A stretch of DNA of 64,000 nucleotides, from positions 13,127-77,126 of the forward strand of contig NW_019776056.1 of NCBI RefSeq assembly GCF_001039355.2, read 5' to 3'. Under the pieces are notes generated by a model. It searched no databases, had not been told where the DNA came from, and saw only the letters and a list, made by a program, of their open reading frames with translations. This document shows positions 1 to 11,404 of the stretch, piece after piece. Both the position numbers and the translations under genes were made by a program. Numbering within the stretch: the stretch's first letter is position 1; each line of letters begins with the position of its first letter. The stretch comes from Lingula anatina (taxonomy: Eukaryota; Brachiopoda; Lingulata; Lingulida; Lingulidae).

Positions 1-226
1 TGACGTCAACTGCGTCTTTTGTCAAATTGTGAGCCACCTGGCATTATATTTGAAAAATAATGACGTTGCATACGTAGCTTAGTTCAAGGGGCTTACTTTG
101 AAACCGGTTTTGTTACTCTAACCCATTCCTAGTTGGCTCTACAAGGCCAAAAGTGGGCCAACTAGCCCCGGTCTCCCCTATATTCGTTCAACTTGTTGTC
201 ACACAAGCATTTTTGTTTTCCTTTAA

Positions 227-552
227 AGGGATAATAACTCTTCGTATGAGATCTATATTTCACAATAAAAACATTGTGAATAACTCATAGAAATATAATA
301 TATTCTGTTTTACGACAAAAACAGCAGTTATAGCTATTATTCTGATATCTGAGCTTGTCTTTAGATCACGTGACCTCCATTGATGGCTATACTCTGTTAT
401 AATCTCTTTTAAGAGATTTTAACAAAAAAAACGAAACCTTTTAGAAAAAAACCAGGGACTAACTTTGAATGTAAAAATTGGTAAGTATGGGAAAATTGTT
501 GTTTACTCCAGGAAAATTCATTTTTTGGCCAAAACGAAGAGTTATCATCCTT
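227..552. mobile_element. MITE flanked by TTAA (piggyBac-like target site)
   Basis: The left end reads AGGGATAATAACTCTTCGT and the right end, reverse-complemented, reads AAGGATGATAACTCTTCGT, so the terminal inverted repeats match at 17 of 19 positions. The element is bordered by TTAA at 223-226 and at 553-556, the duplication expected of piggyBac-type transposition. It has no coding capacity. A diverged relative in the same orientation lies at about 42790-43170. Confidence 0.7.
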
Positions 553-556
553 TTAA

Positions 557-2267
557 TTTATAGCGTATTTCGGAATTCAACTCCAGCAATTGGTACATGA
601 GGCATTTTATTTTTGAAAGTTTTTTTGCTGGTCAGAGCCATTTCTGACGTTCTTGAAGCACTGATAAGCATTCTTTAATCCACCTCTGCCAAAATTGCTC
701 TGCAAGTAACTGTGCGTGTATCCACTGTTCATTATATTGATCATGCTCTGTGAAATTGTCAGCGAACAAGCAGGGATTCATATGCAGCAACAGTAGTTGG
801 TTTGACTGCTGGGAACTGTAGTAGGCTTGTTAATGGGTCAAACGCTGCATTTTATAGTACAAATGTATAACTTGGCATGAATGTTCCTTGGGCCAAAAGA
901 TTTTTTTATCCGTAGAGACACCCTCTATCGAAGTATAAATTAGCATAGATTAGGCAAATTAGGTACCATAATATATAACATTTCATATTTCCATCAATTT
1001 TTGGCCTAGGAACATACAGACTTGACATTTAATTTGGAATATTTTTTCCAAATCATTTTTCATCAATTCTTTCCTATTTTGCTGACTGATTAATGAAAAC
1101 AAGGCTTAAAATCGTGTTTTAATAAATTTGAATTATCTCTTTGATGTCATTTTGACATCAGTTCATTAATGGAATTCGCCAGAGAAGCAAACAAAAACAC
1201 ATTGCCTATTTTATGTGTAACCCTCAAGTTAAAGGTATTTCTATCCCTCGTGAGGTTCGTGAAGGCTTTGGTGTCGTGCGCCTTCGCCGGAGACGGACTT
1301 AAAACGCAACAACTGAGATGGTTACTCTGATCGTTTATTATGCAGGTTAGAGGCGGCCTGAGCGTCGGCCTTACAGTCGCTCGCTGATCTAAGGACTCTG
1401 TCGGCTTCGTATGTCCTTTCTCCCTCTCAATCTGTCTTATCCAGCAATGAGACGACCTTTTAAACTTGACTGGGGAGAGCTCGTTAAAGTTTCATCAGAC
1501 ATCGATACGTTTGATGTCGTAAGGACCGCTAAACTATTGGCGACTGTGTGTCTGCCAAAACGTCCTTTCTGGACATTTCTCCTTGATACTCTTTAAGATA
1601 TCTTAGCGATTACGATCATCAAATCTATATCTGAGCCTGATTATCCTTTAAGGAGCCGACCCTACCTTTTCCCTAACACAACTACCATTGTTCTTTGTCG
1701 GTGGCCTTTGATAAGGATCCACCATCATTAACCTTTTGTCGGTGAGTCCTGATATGGTTTACGGCATCGACATGTAACTCTGCATTGGTGACACTGGGAT
1801 TCTGCACAATTACTTTTTTGAGAAATTGGTGATTAATGAACAGTTGATCGCCAAAAGGAACTCAAACGGAAAAAGTTCAACAAAAATACCGTTACTTGAA
1901 GTTAAATTATGAAATAATGATAATTATAATAAAAACACTAATGGTCTGGTTGAATGTTGCATCTGTCTTACTTGTTGAAACCATACTGAAACCTTATTGA
2001 AATCACGGATGTAGTTCTGTTGGAAAATTCAATCATTTTATAAAGAGTGTATATTTTTGTAGAAAATATAGAGTGATGTGTATTACACGATATTTTTAGG
2101 TTTGACCTTGTATACTCGGCCTCTGTTGAGAAACTTGTGTTAACATATTTGTCCAACTTCAATGGGCAAATTTCGTTCGTTTACTGGACTATAATACTAA
2201 CTCCGTCCTCAGTACGAAATTAAAGGTCCCTAAAGAACAGCTTGAAGAAATGGTTCCGCACCTGTGA
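557..2267. other. Non-coding stretch; possible LTR-like segment near 1200-1690
   Basis: I see no gene here. About 1240-1560 is clearly richer in G and C than its surroundings. Read on the minus strand it has an AATAAA signal near 1340 and a TATA-like TTTAAAAGG upstream near 1460, the order expected in an LTR. No terminal repeat or target-site duplication could be fixed, so this is only a suggestion. Short open frames in the segment have no recognisable content. Confidence 0.25.
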
Positions 2268-3370
2268 AACAAGTTACTAGCTTTTTTTTTGTGTTTGAAA
2301 CTCGACTCTCAAAGAGAATCATTCTACGTACAAGCTTGATCCAATGTTGACAGCCTCATGGTTCAGATACTCCCTGCTGTCATCAACCTGATAACGCACA
2401 TCATCACATTAGTTTTGCATCTGTTTCTTTCCCTGATCAACTCAAGAAAGCTGTGGGTCAACCCCTACCAAAAAGCCATCTCTAGACACTGATACATTGC
2501 TAAGAATAAAAAGTGATCTCCTGTGTGGAGTCGATGAACACTCAATGATTCTTTTAGTCTTATTAAGACCCATCTGCAGCTTTAGACACAGTCGATCGTG
2601 AACTACTTTTGTCTTTCCTCGAAGATTATGTTGGTATCAGGGACTCTGCACGCTTTTAAATCAGCAGGTCCAAAGGAATGGAATTTATTACCACTTGAAA
2701 TCTGATCAATTAAGTCTACCAAACATTTTAAAAAAGAATGGAAGACATACCTATTCAGGAAAAATTTTGATTAATCGACTTTTAAATTGATTTTACAAAT
2801 TTTATGGTAATTGCATTTTTGCACTGTAAGAAATAAGGCTGTTCTACCTATAATCTTTTCTGTGTGCAAATAAAGTTGTTTTTTAAATCTAGAATTGATT
2901 ATTTTTTCTTAACAAACATAGTTTAGTAATTATTGTAAGTGCTTTTATGTGAATGTTCTATCTAGAATACTCTTAAATTTTTTGTCGTTAAGCTCTGTAA
3001 TTTTTATCAATTCCTAATAATTTATTTCTTAAGTAATTGTTTCATGTATATGTAAAGTCTTCTGAACATGTTATATTAGATTTTAGACTCAAAATAAATT
3101 TATTATTATTTTTTTATTACGATCACGCGATATTGGTTTTATTTTGCGCTTGCCAAGGCTAACATTTACGTCACGACCTGATTTCATTATATTTAGCGAC
3201 CTAGAATAAAAAAAAACAAAAAAGGGCGGCGCCCATTAAATTTAGCGATTGTGAAAGTTCCAGTTGAAGGCTTTTTACAGGAAAAAGAGCTAGAAAGGGA
3301 TTTTATTAAGCTGACAGATACTCAATCGTTGATTTGGAGTAAATGAAGCAACAGGAAAATAGACTAAAGT
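2268..3370. repeat. Dispersed repeat family A, copy 1, split by a LINE relic
   Basis: 2268-2333 (with CTCGACTCTCAAAGAGAATC) and about 3118-3370 (with CATTTACGTCA, TTAGCGATTGTGAA and TTCCAGTT) match two parts of a second copy at 7959-8405 in the same order. In the second copy the corresponding parts lie about 50 bases apart. The roughly 790 extra bases here are an inserted LINE fragment. The family itself is not recognised; no coding potential was seen. Confidence 0.6.
2340..3117 (+). mobile_element. Relic of a CR1/Rex1-like LINE (reverse transcriptase fragments)
   Basis: Broken frames on the plus strand give recognisable non-LTR reverse transcriptase pieces in order. They are a FPDQLKKAV block (about 2430), LLRIKSDLLCGVDEHSM (about 2500), an AALDTVD catalytic motif A block followed by LLLSFLEDYVG (about 2577-2640), and the typical C-terminal HFKKEWKTYLFRKNFD (about 2724-2771). 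Internal deletions and frameshifts separate them. The 3' end is A/T-rich and finishes in a short TTA-type run near 3095-3118, as in CR1-group tails. This is a dead copy. Confidence 0.65.
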
Positions 3371-6300
3371 AAATAAGGGTTGATTGTGACTTGTTGCTGC
3401 CCAAAACCATTTACCTACTGTATGCAATATCGATAAAATGAACAATGGAATTCATGTTTATTGACCTGTTTTAGCTTTGACATGTCCATCATCCAGTAAA
3501 ATAACATTAATAGAACAATGAAAAATATTCAACGCTTTTAATACCCTTTCTAACACGAAAACGTTGCTTAGATTGCACATAAACTGGATAAGACTAAAAT
3601 TAACAAATTCACATTCATAAAATATTTACATAAAATAGAAGATATACAATAAGACCAAAATGAGTTCGCAAATAAATAAATAAAGCACAAACCTCTAAAT
3701 GTTTGATAAAAGAAACAGGGATAAATAAAGAATATACAATAAACACCAAGATGAGTTAAAAAAAAAAAAAGAAACGAACACAGACCACTTAAATTTTGAT
3801 ACAGAAAAGGGATAAAGGTGTTTTTAAAACGTTTGGTTCTGAATTTTGGTCACTAAAATTATATTGGCTATGCCTTAGTTTTCTATGCTGTTTGCAGGTT
3901 GAAAGGCAATTCATCTGGTCTTTGACGTATTTCCTTTCCCCGAAGAATGAGTTGCAGAGTTCTATGATATCCCTGAACAAAATGTGATAGGGGCAGTTTC
4001 CCACGTTTAAGTTGGCGCAGAGAATACCATCTTTTACATGCTGTTTTATAGATAATTTAACATGTTCAGACCATTTATCTGTAAGACTTTAAGTTATAAA
4101 ACTTACCTTGAGTTTGACTGATTCAGATTCGGCTACGATTAACCCAGCCCGTCTGTCTCAGGTGAAGCTAGAAAACAGGTTTTTATAAAAAAGTGACAAG
4201 CTGGAAGTAGAAAACAGGTTTTTATAAAAGAATTTTAAATAGCCGACTAGGAGTAACATTATAAAAATATATGAGGCTCAGCCAATGACGAAAAAGTTTC
4301 AAACTGGAATATCACGTGAACTTGGAGTGAGGGAAAGCAATACCCCTTCCTGACATAGTCCTTTCAGCAGTGTGACCAAAATTTTGAACAGCTCAAAACT
4401 TTTGTCCCAATTTCACGATCTCTGAAGAATAAAACATGCAACTGTGTCCTGCCACCATTTCGTCAAGCTAATCATGGATGCAACTGAGTTGAAGATTTTT
4501 TAATGGCTCAAAAGTAACAAAAAACATCAAACAGCAAAAAATGATGGCTTGCGCCATTGGACGTAACGAATTTTTTTTCAGTTGTTAAAAACCCCGGCGA
4601 CTCCTCTAAAGTAAACGCAAGCTATATACAGAATTGACATTTAAGTGTGTGTCCACGAGAAAACCAAACCAAATGTAGAAAATGCGGCAAGGTGGGGGTG
4701 AACGGATTCACATCATATTTGGTGTGTTTGAACCTTTATATGAACAATATCTGAGGCTGCAATATTTCCTGAAAAAAATCCCTACTTACAGAGATATGGC
4801 CAGTGACAATTTGGGGGGTTTATCAACCAAAAATTCTTCTGAAAAACAGGGTTATATTGATTGGCCTTAAAGTTTATACAGGTGTCACCAAATGATTTAG
4901 TTTGGTGATATATTATAACCTAAAGATAGGGGATTAAAATGATATACACTTTTTCCACTCTCTTTGTTTCCATGGTAACAAACCAAGCGTTTTTCTCAGG
5001 CCTACAAACCACATGCTTTGAACACCCCCCTTCTATTTTTGACAATATCTTCATCTTCACAGGTCTTTGGGGTAAAGCGTGTTCAGGACTAACAGATAAC
5101 TCATTAATCTATTTATACATGAAATCAAAACTTACTGCTGTTCTACAACTTGTCCGTTGTAACAGATAGAACATGACCTAATTTCTTCATTTTTTCGTAA
5201 ATATATCCGAACAAATNTTAATATGGAATATTTCAGTTTTGAAGGTATGCCTAGGTAAATGTGCGTTCTTTTTTCAAAAAACTCAAATCTCATATATGAT
5301 ATGTGAATGGAGAAGTGTGTAAAAATAGTAAAGTAGAGCTCCTTTGGGCAGGTCAAAGCTTGGCTTTGGCAAAGCATGGTTCTGTCAAAAAAGTATCCAT
5401 ATGTCGGCAACTACTGCATAGAATAATTTGAAATTTTGCATGCAAGTGGTCGGTTTTGCAGTTTGAGTAATGAGCTATGCAGTGCTTTACAAATTTGTTA
5501 ATCTGTGGCAGAATGGCGCGAAAAAGACAGACATTGCCACAGAGATAATTGCGCCAAACGAAACGGTCTGCACAGTTTTATAGAGCCCAGACTGATGTAC
5601 CTACACAGAGGCCACACCCAATGTATTGAAATCTTACCACCAGGGTACAGGACCCACTTTCGGGATATGCTGTTGCAACTAAACAAAAACCACCCAGTCC
5701 GTTCAGAATGAGGGGTCAATTGCCACCAAAACGCATTTTCAAGGCCCTTAGCGAACACCAACCTGGTTTTAGCAGTTTAGAATACCAGACGACCTCCGAG
5801 GAACCCACTGTAAACAGCAAACCATCGTTGTATGTTTCTCTAATGAATTGGGGACCTTGACCGTTTCTGGGTTGAACACTGAAACCTCGTGGCTTTCTTT
5901 ATTGAGGTCAGATTTCATCTGTACCGCTCAACTAGTCAAAACAGAGTTTACAGACATCCAGAAGAGGTTAACGACGAAGCGTGTGCCGCGTCTAAAGTGA
6001 CTAAGGTCATTAACAGCGTCAGTATTTGGAGTTGATGCCACATTGGTGCCAAAACACCGATGGTAGTCATCGACGAAAACCTGAACCAAATCAAATAAAG
6101 GAATAATCTGGGAACCACTTGACTATTGATAGGGGGCACCTTAGGAACAATTTTAGGTTGCACGGTGAGATTGCCGGTTCACACAGAGCACTTTTAATAG
6201 CAGATAACTTACAGAACCAAGGGGATGAGCAGCTACCTATTATACAGATTGATTCATAAGTGATTTGAACAGATTGTTTCAAAAGGACAAGTCGTTTCCA

Positions 6301-6590
6301 TTTGAAACAGTGGCACCCAATAAACACGTTTTACTATACAGAGCTAACATTTAAAAAGTAATCCCATTGGTTTTGCGCTTATTTTTTGCTATATTGGTAC
6401 CATATGTATCGGTCTGGTATCTTCTGGTATCTTAATGATCAAGAACATCTAGGAGATTGCTGATTAAATAATACATAACCTTGAAAACAGAGGAACTTGC
6501 ATCAATGTTTGTGCACGCTAATATTTCTTTAATGTGTCTCATAATACAATAAAACATTTCCATTGTAACGTAGGTACATTGAGAATAAAA
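3371..6590. other. Non-coding stretch with one single-N join
   Basis: I find no supportable gene. A single N at 5217 probably marks an assembly join. 5490-6330 has a more coding-like composition, with frames of 60-85 codons on both strands, but none shows a recognisable domain or splice pattern. It may be the decayed remains of a gene or transposon. A small inverted repeat (TCACCAAA / TTTGGTGA) lies near 4886-4910. Confidence 0.4.
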
Positions 6591-6790
6591 CTGGAGTCAT
6601 TTCACTCTCTAGTCAGAGTCCAGCACCCCTTGACCCTCATGCAGTTAATTAGATTCCTATATAAGGGTCAAATTACCCCACTACCAGTCTTTAGACACTC
6701 TTATCAGAGTCAATCACCCCCTGGCCTTCATGGAGTCAATCTGACTCTAAAATCAGAGTCAAGTTACCGGGGGCCAGTGTCTGGCTGACC
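6590..6790. repeat. Degenerate tandem repeat with CAGAGTCA motifs
   Basis: About four degenerate units occur here, each with a CAGAGTC or AGGGTCA core followed by a C-rich run (for example CACCCC) and CTCATG or TTCATG. Cores lie near 6613, 6664, 6714 and 6754, giving spacings of 51, 50 and 40 bases. The units also contain the inverted word TGACTCT, so single strands could fold. Confidence 0.5.
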
Positions 6791-7114
6791 CCTTTCACCG
6801 ACTCTTTTCGCTCGCTGGACAGTAAGCCTCGTTTCAGTACTTGTGATGGCAGTGAGCAGTCGGCGAGGAGAGAACAGTTTTCATCATCCTTTGACAGTAT
6901 AAATATTACATTATTGGCCATAGTTGGTTAAATGCATGAACAAGTTCTGTGTGTTTCTGCATGCAGAACTCGTGCACTTATTACTGGCCCGGGCTTTCAG
7001 TTGCCCACACCCTTTATGTGATATGTTGGTATACAGGTCAGCAGGTTTTGTTTCCAGATTGTAGGTTTGACCCGCCAATGCATGTCACTGAGGAGGTTTG
7101 CTCACTCATTGATA

Positions 7115-7137
7115 TGTGTGTGTGTGTGTGTGTGTGT
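7115..7137. repeat. (TG)n microsatellite
   Basis: A perfect TG dinucleotide run. It sits about 60 bases upstream of the SINE. Confidence 0.95.
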
Positions 7138-7196
7138 CACATGCTGTTTATTACCAGATTTACAGAATGTTTGTTATTGTTATTTGCAAACCAATT

Positions 7197-7330
7197 GCGA
7201 CCGGATGGCCTTGTGGTTAGAGTGTCAGCCTTTGGAGCGGTAGGACGTGGGTTGAAACACGACCGGGGACATATCAGTCTTTAATAAACGGTACCTACTG
7301 TCTCACCCCTTGGCACTGTTGTTGTTGTTT
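7197..7330 (+). mobile_element. tRNA-derived SINE
   Basis: A tRNA-like head carries an A-box-like TGGCCTTGTGGTTAGAG (from about 7205) and a B-box-like GTGGGTTGAAACAC (about 7247-7260). A tRNA-unrelated body follows (GGTACCTACTG and on), ending in a GTTGTTGTT run. The anticodon arm is imperfect and there is no clean acceptor stem, so this is a retroposon and not a working tRNA gene. Confidence 0.6.
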
Positions 7331-7349
7331 TCATAATGAGCCAAGGAGT

Positions 7350-7392
7350 CTTTTGTAGAGATAAATTAAGGGATGATTTATCTCTACAAAAG
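7350..7392. repeat. Perfect 17-bp hairpin
   Basis: The arms CTTTTGTAGAGATAAAT (7350-7366) and ATTTATCTCTACAAAAG (7376-7392) are exact reverse complements around a 9-base loop. The sequence is directly downstream of the SINE tail. It may be a miniature foldback element, or a palindrome made by slippage or repair. Confidence 0.85.
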
Positions 7393-7958
7393 ATGAAGGG
7401 ATGTGTGAATGCAGTCAATTGTGACCTTCCTGTGGGGTCTGGGATGTGCTTTTTTAAAATAGGCCTATTAAAGATGCATACAGTCATTTTTGCCACAAAA
7501 ACCAACCAAATACCAGCATATATACACAATGGACAATAGAAGTGTCACCACTACTGAACCATTTCTTTGGGGAGATAAATGACTGTGGAATGATACGCTC
7601 CTGGTATCATTTTATTAACATCAAATTTCACACACACACACACAAATTGTAGACCAGGCATTATAACTACTCAAGATCTGCCTACTTTGATTACTTGATT
7701 ATTATTTGATTACTCTGATTCAGGGGGTGACACTTCCATTGTCCATTGTGTGTAGTTTCAAACAGTATAATTTAGAGAATTGCCAAAATACACTGTTTAA
7801 CCGAAAATGATATTTGAATGGATTTTTCTGCTAGATTACTATCCTGTATATACAGGAGACAAAAAAAGTAGATCACATAAGTAGGTTTAATTTCTGACCA
7901 AAATTTTAAAGAAAGGGGCGGTCTAAATGTTTTATGGCTGTAAAAAACCAGCTGTAGA

Positions 7959-8405
7959 CAAGTTGCCTATTTTTTTTTCGTGTTTGCCACTCGACTCTCT
8001 CAAAGAGAATCAGTCTGCCCTCACCTGATATTTATGCTATTTTGCTCTCGTCAGGGCTTACATTTACGTCAAGGCCTGATTTCCCTACCCTAGGTTCTAG
8101 ATTTCAGTTATGTCAGCTCGATCTTGATTTTACACATAACCCATATCAGCCAAACTGGTAAAGCTATTCCATAATATGTTATGAATAGATAGTAAGCTAG
8201 CTTTCCAGTGCCCTGACAATTAGGGCAGATTTCCCAATAGCGACTTTAATAATGAATTAATAAAAGAATACAGCGGCTCCCATGCACCTAGCGATTGTGA
8301 ATATTCCAGTTTTATAAAAAGTGGTAGGAGATTTTGTTAAGAGTACTGAAAGGTATACATTCAAGGATTTTGAGGAAATAAAGCTATAGGAATAAAGACT
8401 GTAAG
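7959..8405. repeat. Dispersed repeat family A, copy 2, carrying an inserted MITE
   Basis: It matches copy 1 (2268-3370) from ACAAGTT through CTCGACTCTCTCAAAGAGAATC, CATTTACGTCAAGGCCTGATTT, TAGCGATTGTGAA and TTCCAGTT. Relative to copy 1 it lacks the LINE and has a 142-base insert plus an 8-base duplication. Each copy therefore serves as an empty site for the insertion in the other. Confidence 0.6.
8086..8227. mobile_element. hAT-like MITE with 8-bp target-site duplication
   Basis: The insert is bordered by perfect 8-base direct repeats GATTTCCC at 8078-8085 and 8228-8235. Its ends are short inverted repeats, TACCCTA on the left and TAGGGCA on the right. An 8-bp duplication is the signature of hAT-superfamily transposases. 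The insert has no coding capacity. Confidence 0.7.
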
Positions 8406-8805
8406 TTAATGGTAAGGTGATAGCCTTGACAAGATCAATCCTTTTGCATTCTGTGTCATCAAGGGAACCATGGCATTGCAATGTCTTCTTGGGAGCCAAT
8501 TTGGAGTTGAGTTTGTCTTATTGTGTGTTTAATTGTCTTAGTGGTTTTATTTTAACTACACATTTGTAAGTGTTTTTGTATTTCCAGACTAAGTCCATAT
8601 TTCACTTATACTCTTGCTCAATATAATGGAATATTATCCCAACAGAATGTACGTTCTAAGACAAATTCTATTATTCAACCAACAAACTATTTAGTGTTTA
8701 ATTATAATTTCATTTTCTACCTTTGAATTGCAGTAAATTTCGTTGTTTTTTTCTTACATTTGGATTCCTTTTTGTAAATAATTGGCAATTTAAAGAAAAA
8801 AGCAA

Positions 8806-8995
8806 ATGTCAGATTCAATGAAGCAGGGATTGCAAGCCCGGCTGGCTTCATCCGTTCAGGCTATTCTTCAAGGCACTGACTTAACCAGTTTACTGGTGTA
8901 TCTCTGGCTCAGTTTAGCCCACCGCTCGACAAGAACCTGTCTCAGCTCAAACAGTGTACTCGGCAACTGGGACTCTCTCCTCCTTACAGCGTAGG
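8806..8995 (-). pseudogene. Tc1/mariner transposase C-terminal relic
   Basis: Read on the minus strand the frame gives RRRESQLPSTLFELRQ, then VLVERWAKLSQRY, TSKLVKSVP, a stop, RIA and another stop. This follows the C-terminal end of Tc1-type transposases: a basic stretch after the catalytic domain, a Leu-rich helix ending in EEWxxIPQ, then the R-L-V-x-S-M-P-R-R block. Only the last third is present and it has in-frame stops. No terminal inverted repeats were located. Confidence 0.5.
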
Positions 8996-10005
8996 ATTGA
9001 GTATCCCAACAGTGTTCTTAGGGAAAAAAGGAGGCCAAACTACTTGCTCAATTTCCTGGTCATTGTAGAATTTGTGTTTTGCCAGTACGGTGAGGTGGAG
9101 CATTGCCATGTTAGGACAGAAAGTTACGGTTATTTTGGGCCTTTTGTTTGCGCCTTAAACCCCGTATCCTCAAAAGTTACTCTCCCTTGGAAAATTTTGA
9201 TTTGCAACAATATTAAAGTTACGGGGCCAGCCATTTTGCTCAGATCTTTTATGCACAACTCTAACCGTCTATTGTGCATTACTTTTTTGTTTTTTTTAAT
9301 TCGTTCATCAATCATTTCTACAGCTGTACAAAATACGTAAATTTTCTTTTAGAAGTTGAATAAAGAGCATTGGTTCATGACGTGATTATCTGTATCACTT
9401 TACGCATTACGTTAGGGGTGACACTTTTTTTTTGCTGGGAAGTATACATGGAAGGCTTCCTTTGCCTGGAAAAAACTGTCTGTGCTGTGCTGTGTGATTT
9501 ACTGTACGTTGTGTTGTCTTTGAGGACACCGTTTTATACTTGTCATGATAAAGTTTACAAAGCTAGTTATTACCAATTCAATGTTTCAGTATCTAACACG
9601 GCAACTACATTATAGAATGATGCTACAAGTGTTATGTCATCACCTCCCCACCCACCCTCTATCGAACTTCCGCTGTTCAAAACGGCTAATGTGGAGTGGA
9701 GGTCAAGGAAAGTGGGGCCATCGTGTTTGTTATGGCTTTCATTTCGGTTTAAAGATGTCGCAAGCCAAGTCCAAATTCAGGTAGATTCAAAATCTGTCTG
9801 TGCCCTATCCCGATTGGATGCAATGCATTGTTTACTGAATTTTAGCGTAATAAGCTTTCTAATTTACAGGTCAGAATTTACAGGTTAAAAACTGCATGAT
9901 CTCATAAAATCCAAACTTGATTTGCTTTGGTTAAATGCGTTTTTTTTCTTATCATATATGAAACATTTCTGCAATTTTGAATGAAGTAGTTTTTATTGTT
10001 TGCAG

Positions 10006-11404
10006 CAATCGGAGTTGACGATATGTTTATTATGATAGCCGCATGGCGGCAGACCAATCCACGAGACACCGTTCAAAAACGCATGGGGGAGACATTTTCA
10101 GAAGCAGCTATCTCTATCACAATCACTACGCTTACGGACGGTCTTTCTTTTGGTATTGGCGCCATTGCTGATTTTCCTACTATCAGATTATTTTGTCTAA
10201 ACACAGGTAGGATCAACTGGCGATTAAAGTTTTATTCACAAGTTGAAGAGTGCCATAAGCCTTTTTTACTTTTCGATCTTTCGCTCTTTCTGGGTGAAAT
10301 GAACAGTTCTTGTGGTTATACGTATACAATTTCAATGTTTCAATTATTTCAATATGAATTCATTTTTGATAGAATTTATGGCTGCCATGTGCAGAACGCT
10401 TTCGAAATACTTCATAAATCCATGGAATATTTTGATAAATAGAGGCATTGCATTAATTTTCATTTTACTGAAACGATGTTCGCGAAACCATTATTATACA
10501 CTTCGTTAGTGTTATTTATTTTCAATTGTATATCCGTCAGTTTAACTATTTATTCTTTTAGGTGTTGCTGTGCTCTTTGACTTCTTTTTCCAAATAACCT
10601 TTTTCGCTGCCAGCATGGTTTTTATTGGAATACACAACGGTATTTTGGCTGCAAGACTTTTCAAGTTTTGTAGAGCAGTACAACTTGACAGTTAATGAAA
10701 CCAATTTTGTTAATGTGCTAAAACGTGAGTTTTTGCCTAGGAATGAAAAGTTTTCATTAGATATACACATAGATAATACCACAGATAATATAATGGCTTC
10801 GAATCACCAATTGATGCGTCTAGAGAAAAGGAACTGGTTCTACTTGCCATGTGCCTTGCTGACAATGGTCAAGTCAGTTCGTGTGTGTTACTGTCTTCCA
10901 TCCTGCCTTCCTTTCGTACGATCAATACGTAGCGATCATACCCAATACTCTACAAAATATCGGCATTGCTCTTGGTTCAATGGTAGTTATTTCACTACTT
11001 TTGATCCCCAATCCTATCTGTTCACTATGGGTTGCTTTGTCGGTGGCATCAATAGAGACAGGTGTTGTGGGTTATATGGTGTGGTGGGATGTTAATCTGG
11101 ATTCTGTCTCTATGATAAATCTGATAATGTGCATTGGGTTTTCTGTTGATTTTTCAGCACACATTGCATATGCATATATTAGCGCCAACGGTTGCACCGA
11201 GAAAAAAAACTTTCTTCCTCCCTGTTTTCCCTTGGTTTTTCAATTCTTCAGGGGGCTCTGTCCACGATACTAGGTGTGCTGGCCTTAAGTGCATTGTCTG
11301 TGTATATTTTCAGAGCGTTTTTCAAACTCATGTTCATGGTAATTTTGTTTGGTGCTCTCCATGGTCTTGTTTTGCTGCCAGTGCTTTTGTCGAAGCAAGT
11401 CTGA
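10006..11404 (+). pseudogene. Patched-domain (PTCHD3-like) gene fragment, disrupted
   Basis: An exon at 10006-10206 (acceptor TTTGCAG, donor ACACAG/GTAGGA) encodes AIGVDDMFIMIAAWRQT and on to a SITITTLTD block, which is typical of the sterol-sensing/RND permease core of Patched-related proteins. A second exon from 10562 begins GVAVLFDFFFQITFFAASMVF, in phase with the first. After about residue 28 of that exon the frame is lost. A later luminal segment (about 10640-10790), a transmembrane block containing DQYVAIIPNTLQ, WWDVNLDSVSMINL and CIGFSVDFSAHIAYAY (about 10920-11200), and a last block GALSTILGVLALS to LLSKQV (about 11250-11404) follow in different frames. One intron is kept, so this is not a processed copy. 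There is an apparent internal deletion near 10630-10650 and shifts near 10870 and 11205, the latter at an A-run. Upstream exons were not found. It could be a decayed duplicate, or a real gene carrying sequencing errors. Confidence 0.75.

Noticed and set aside
5498-6330. Overlapping 60-87-codon frames on both strands
   Set aside because: No recognisable domain, no consistent splice sites, and similar-length frames on both strands; possibly decayed coding DNA but not supportable.
7197-7270. tRNA gene candidate
   Set aside because: A- and B-box-like words are present, but the acceptor stem and anticodon arm do not pair properly and a SINE body follows.
9545-9784. Possible first exon ending MSQAKSKFR before GTAGATT
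   Set aside because: The ATG, raised G+C and a donor-like site are suggestive, but nothing ties it to the Patched-like exons and no domain is visible.
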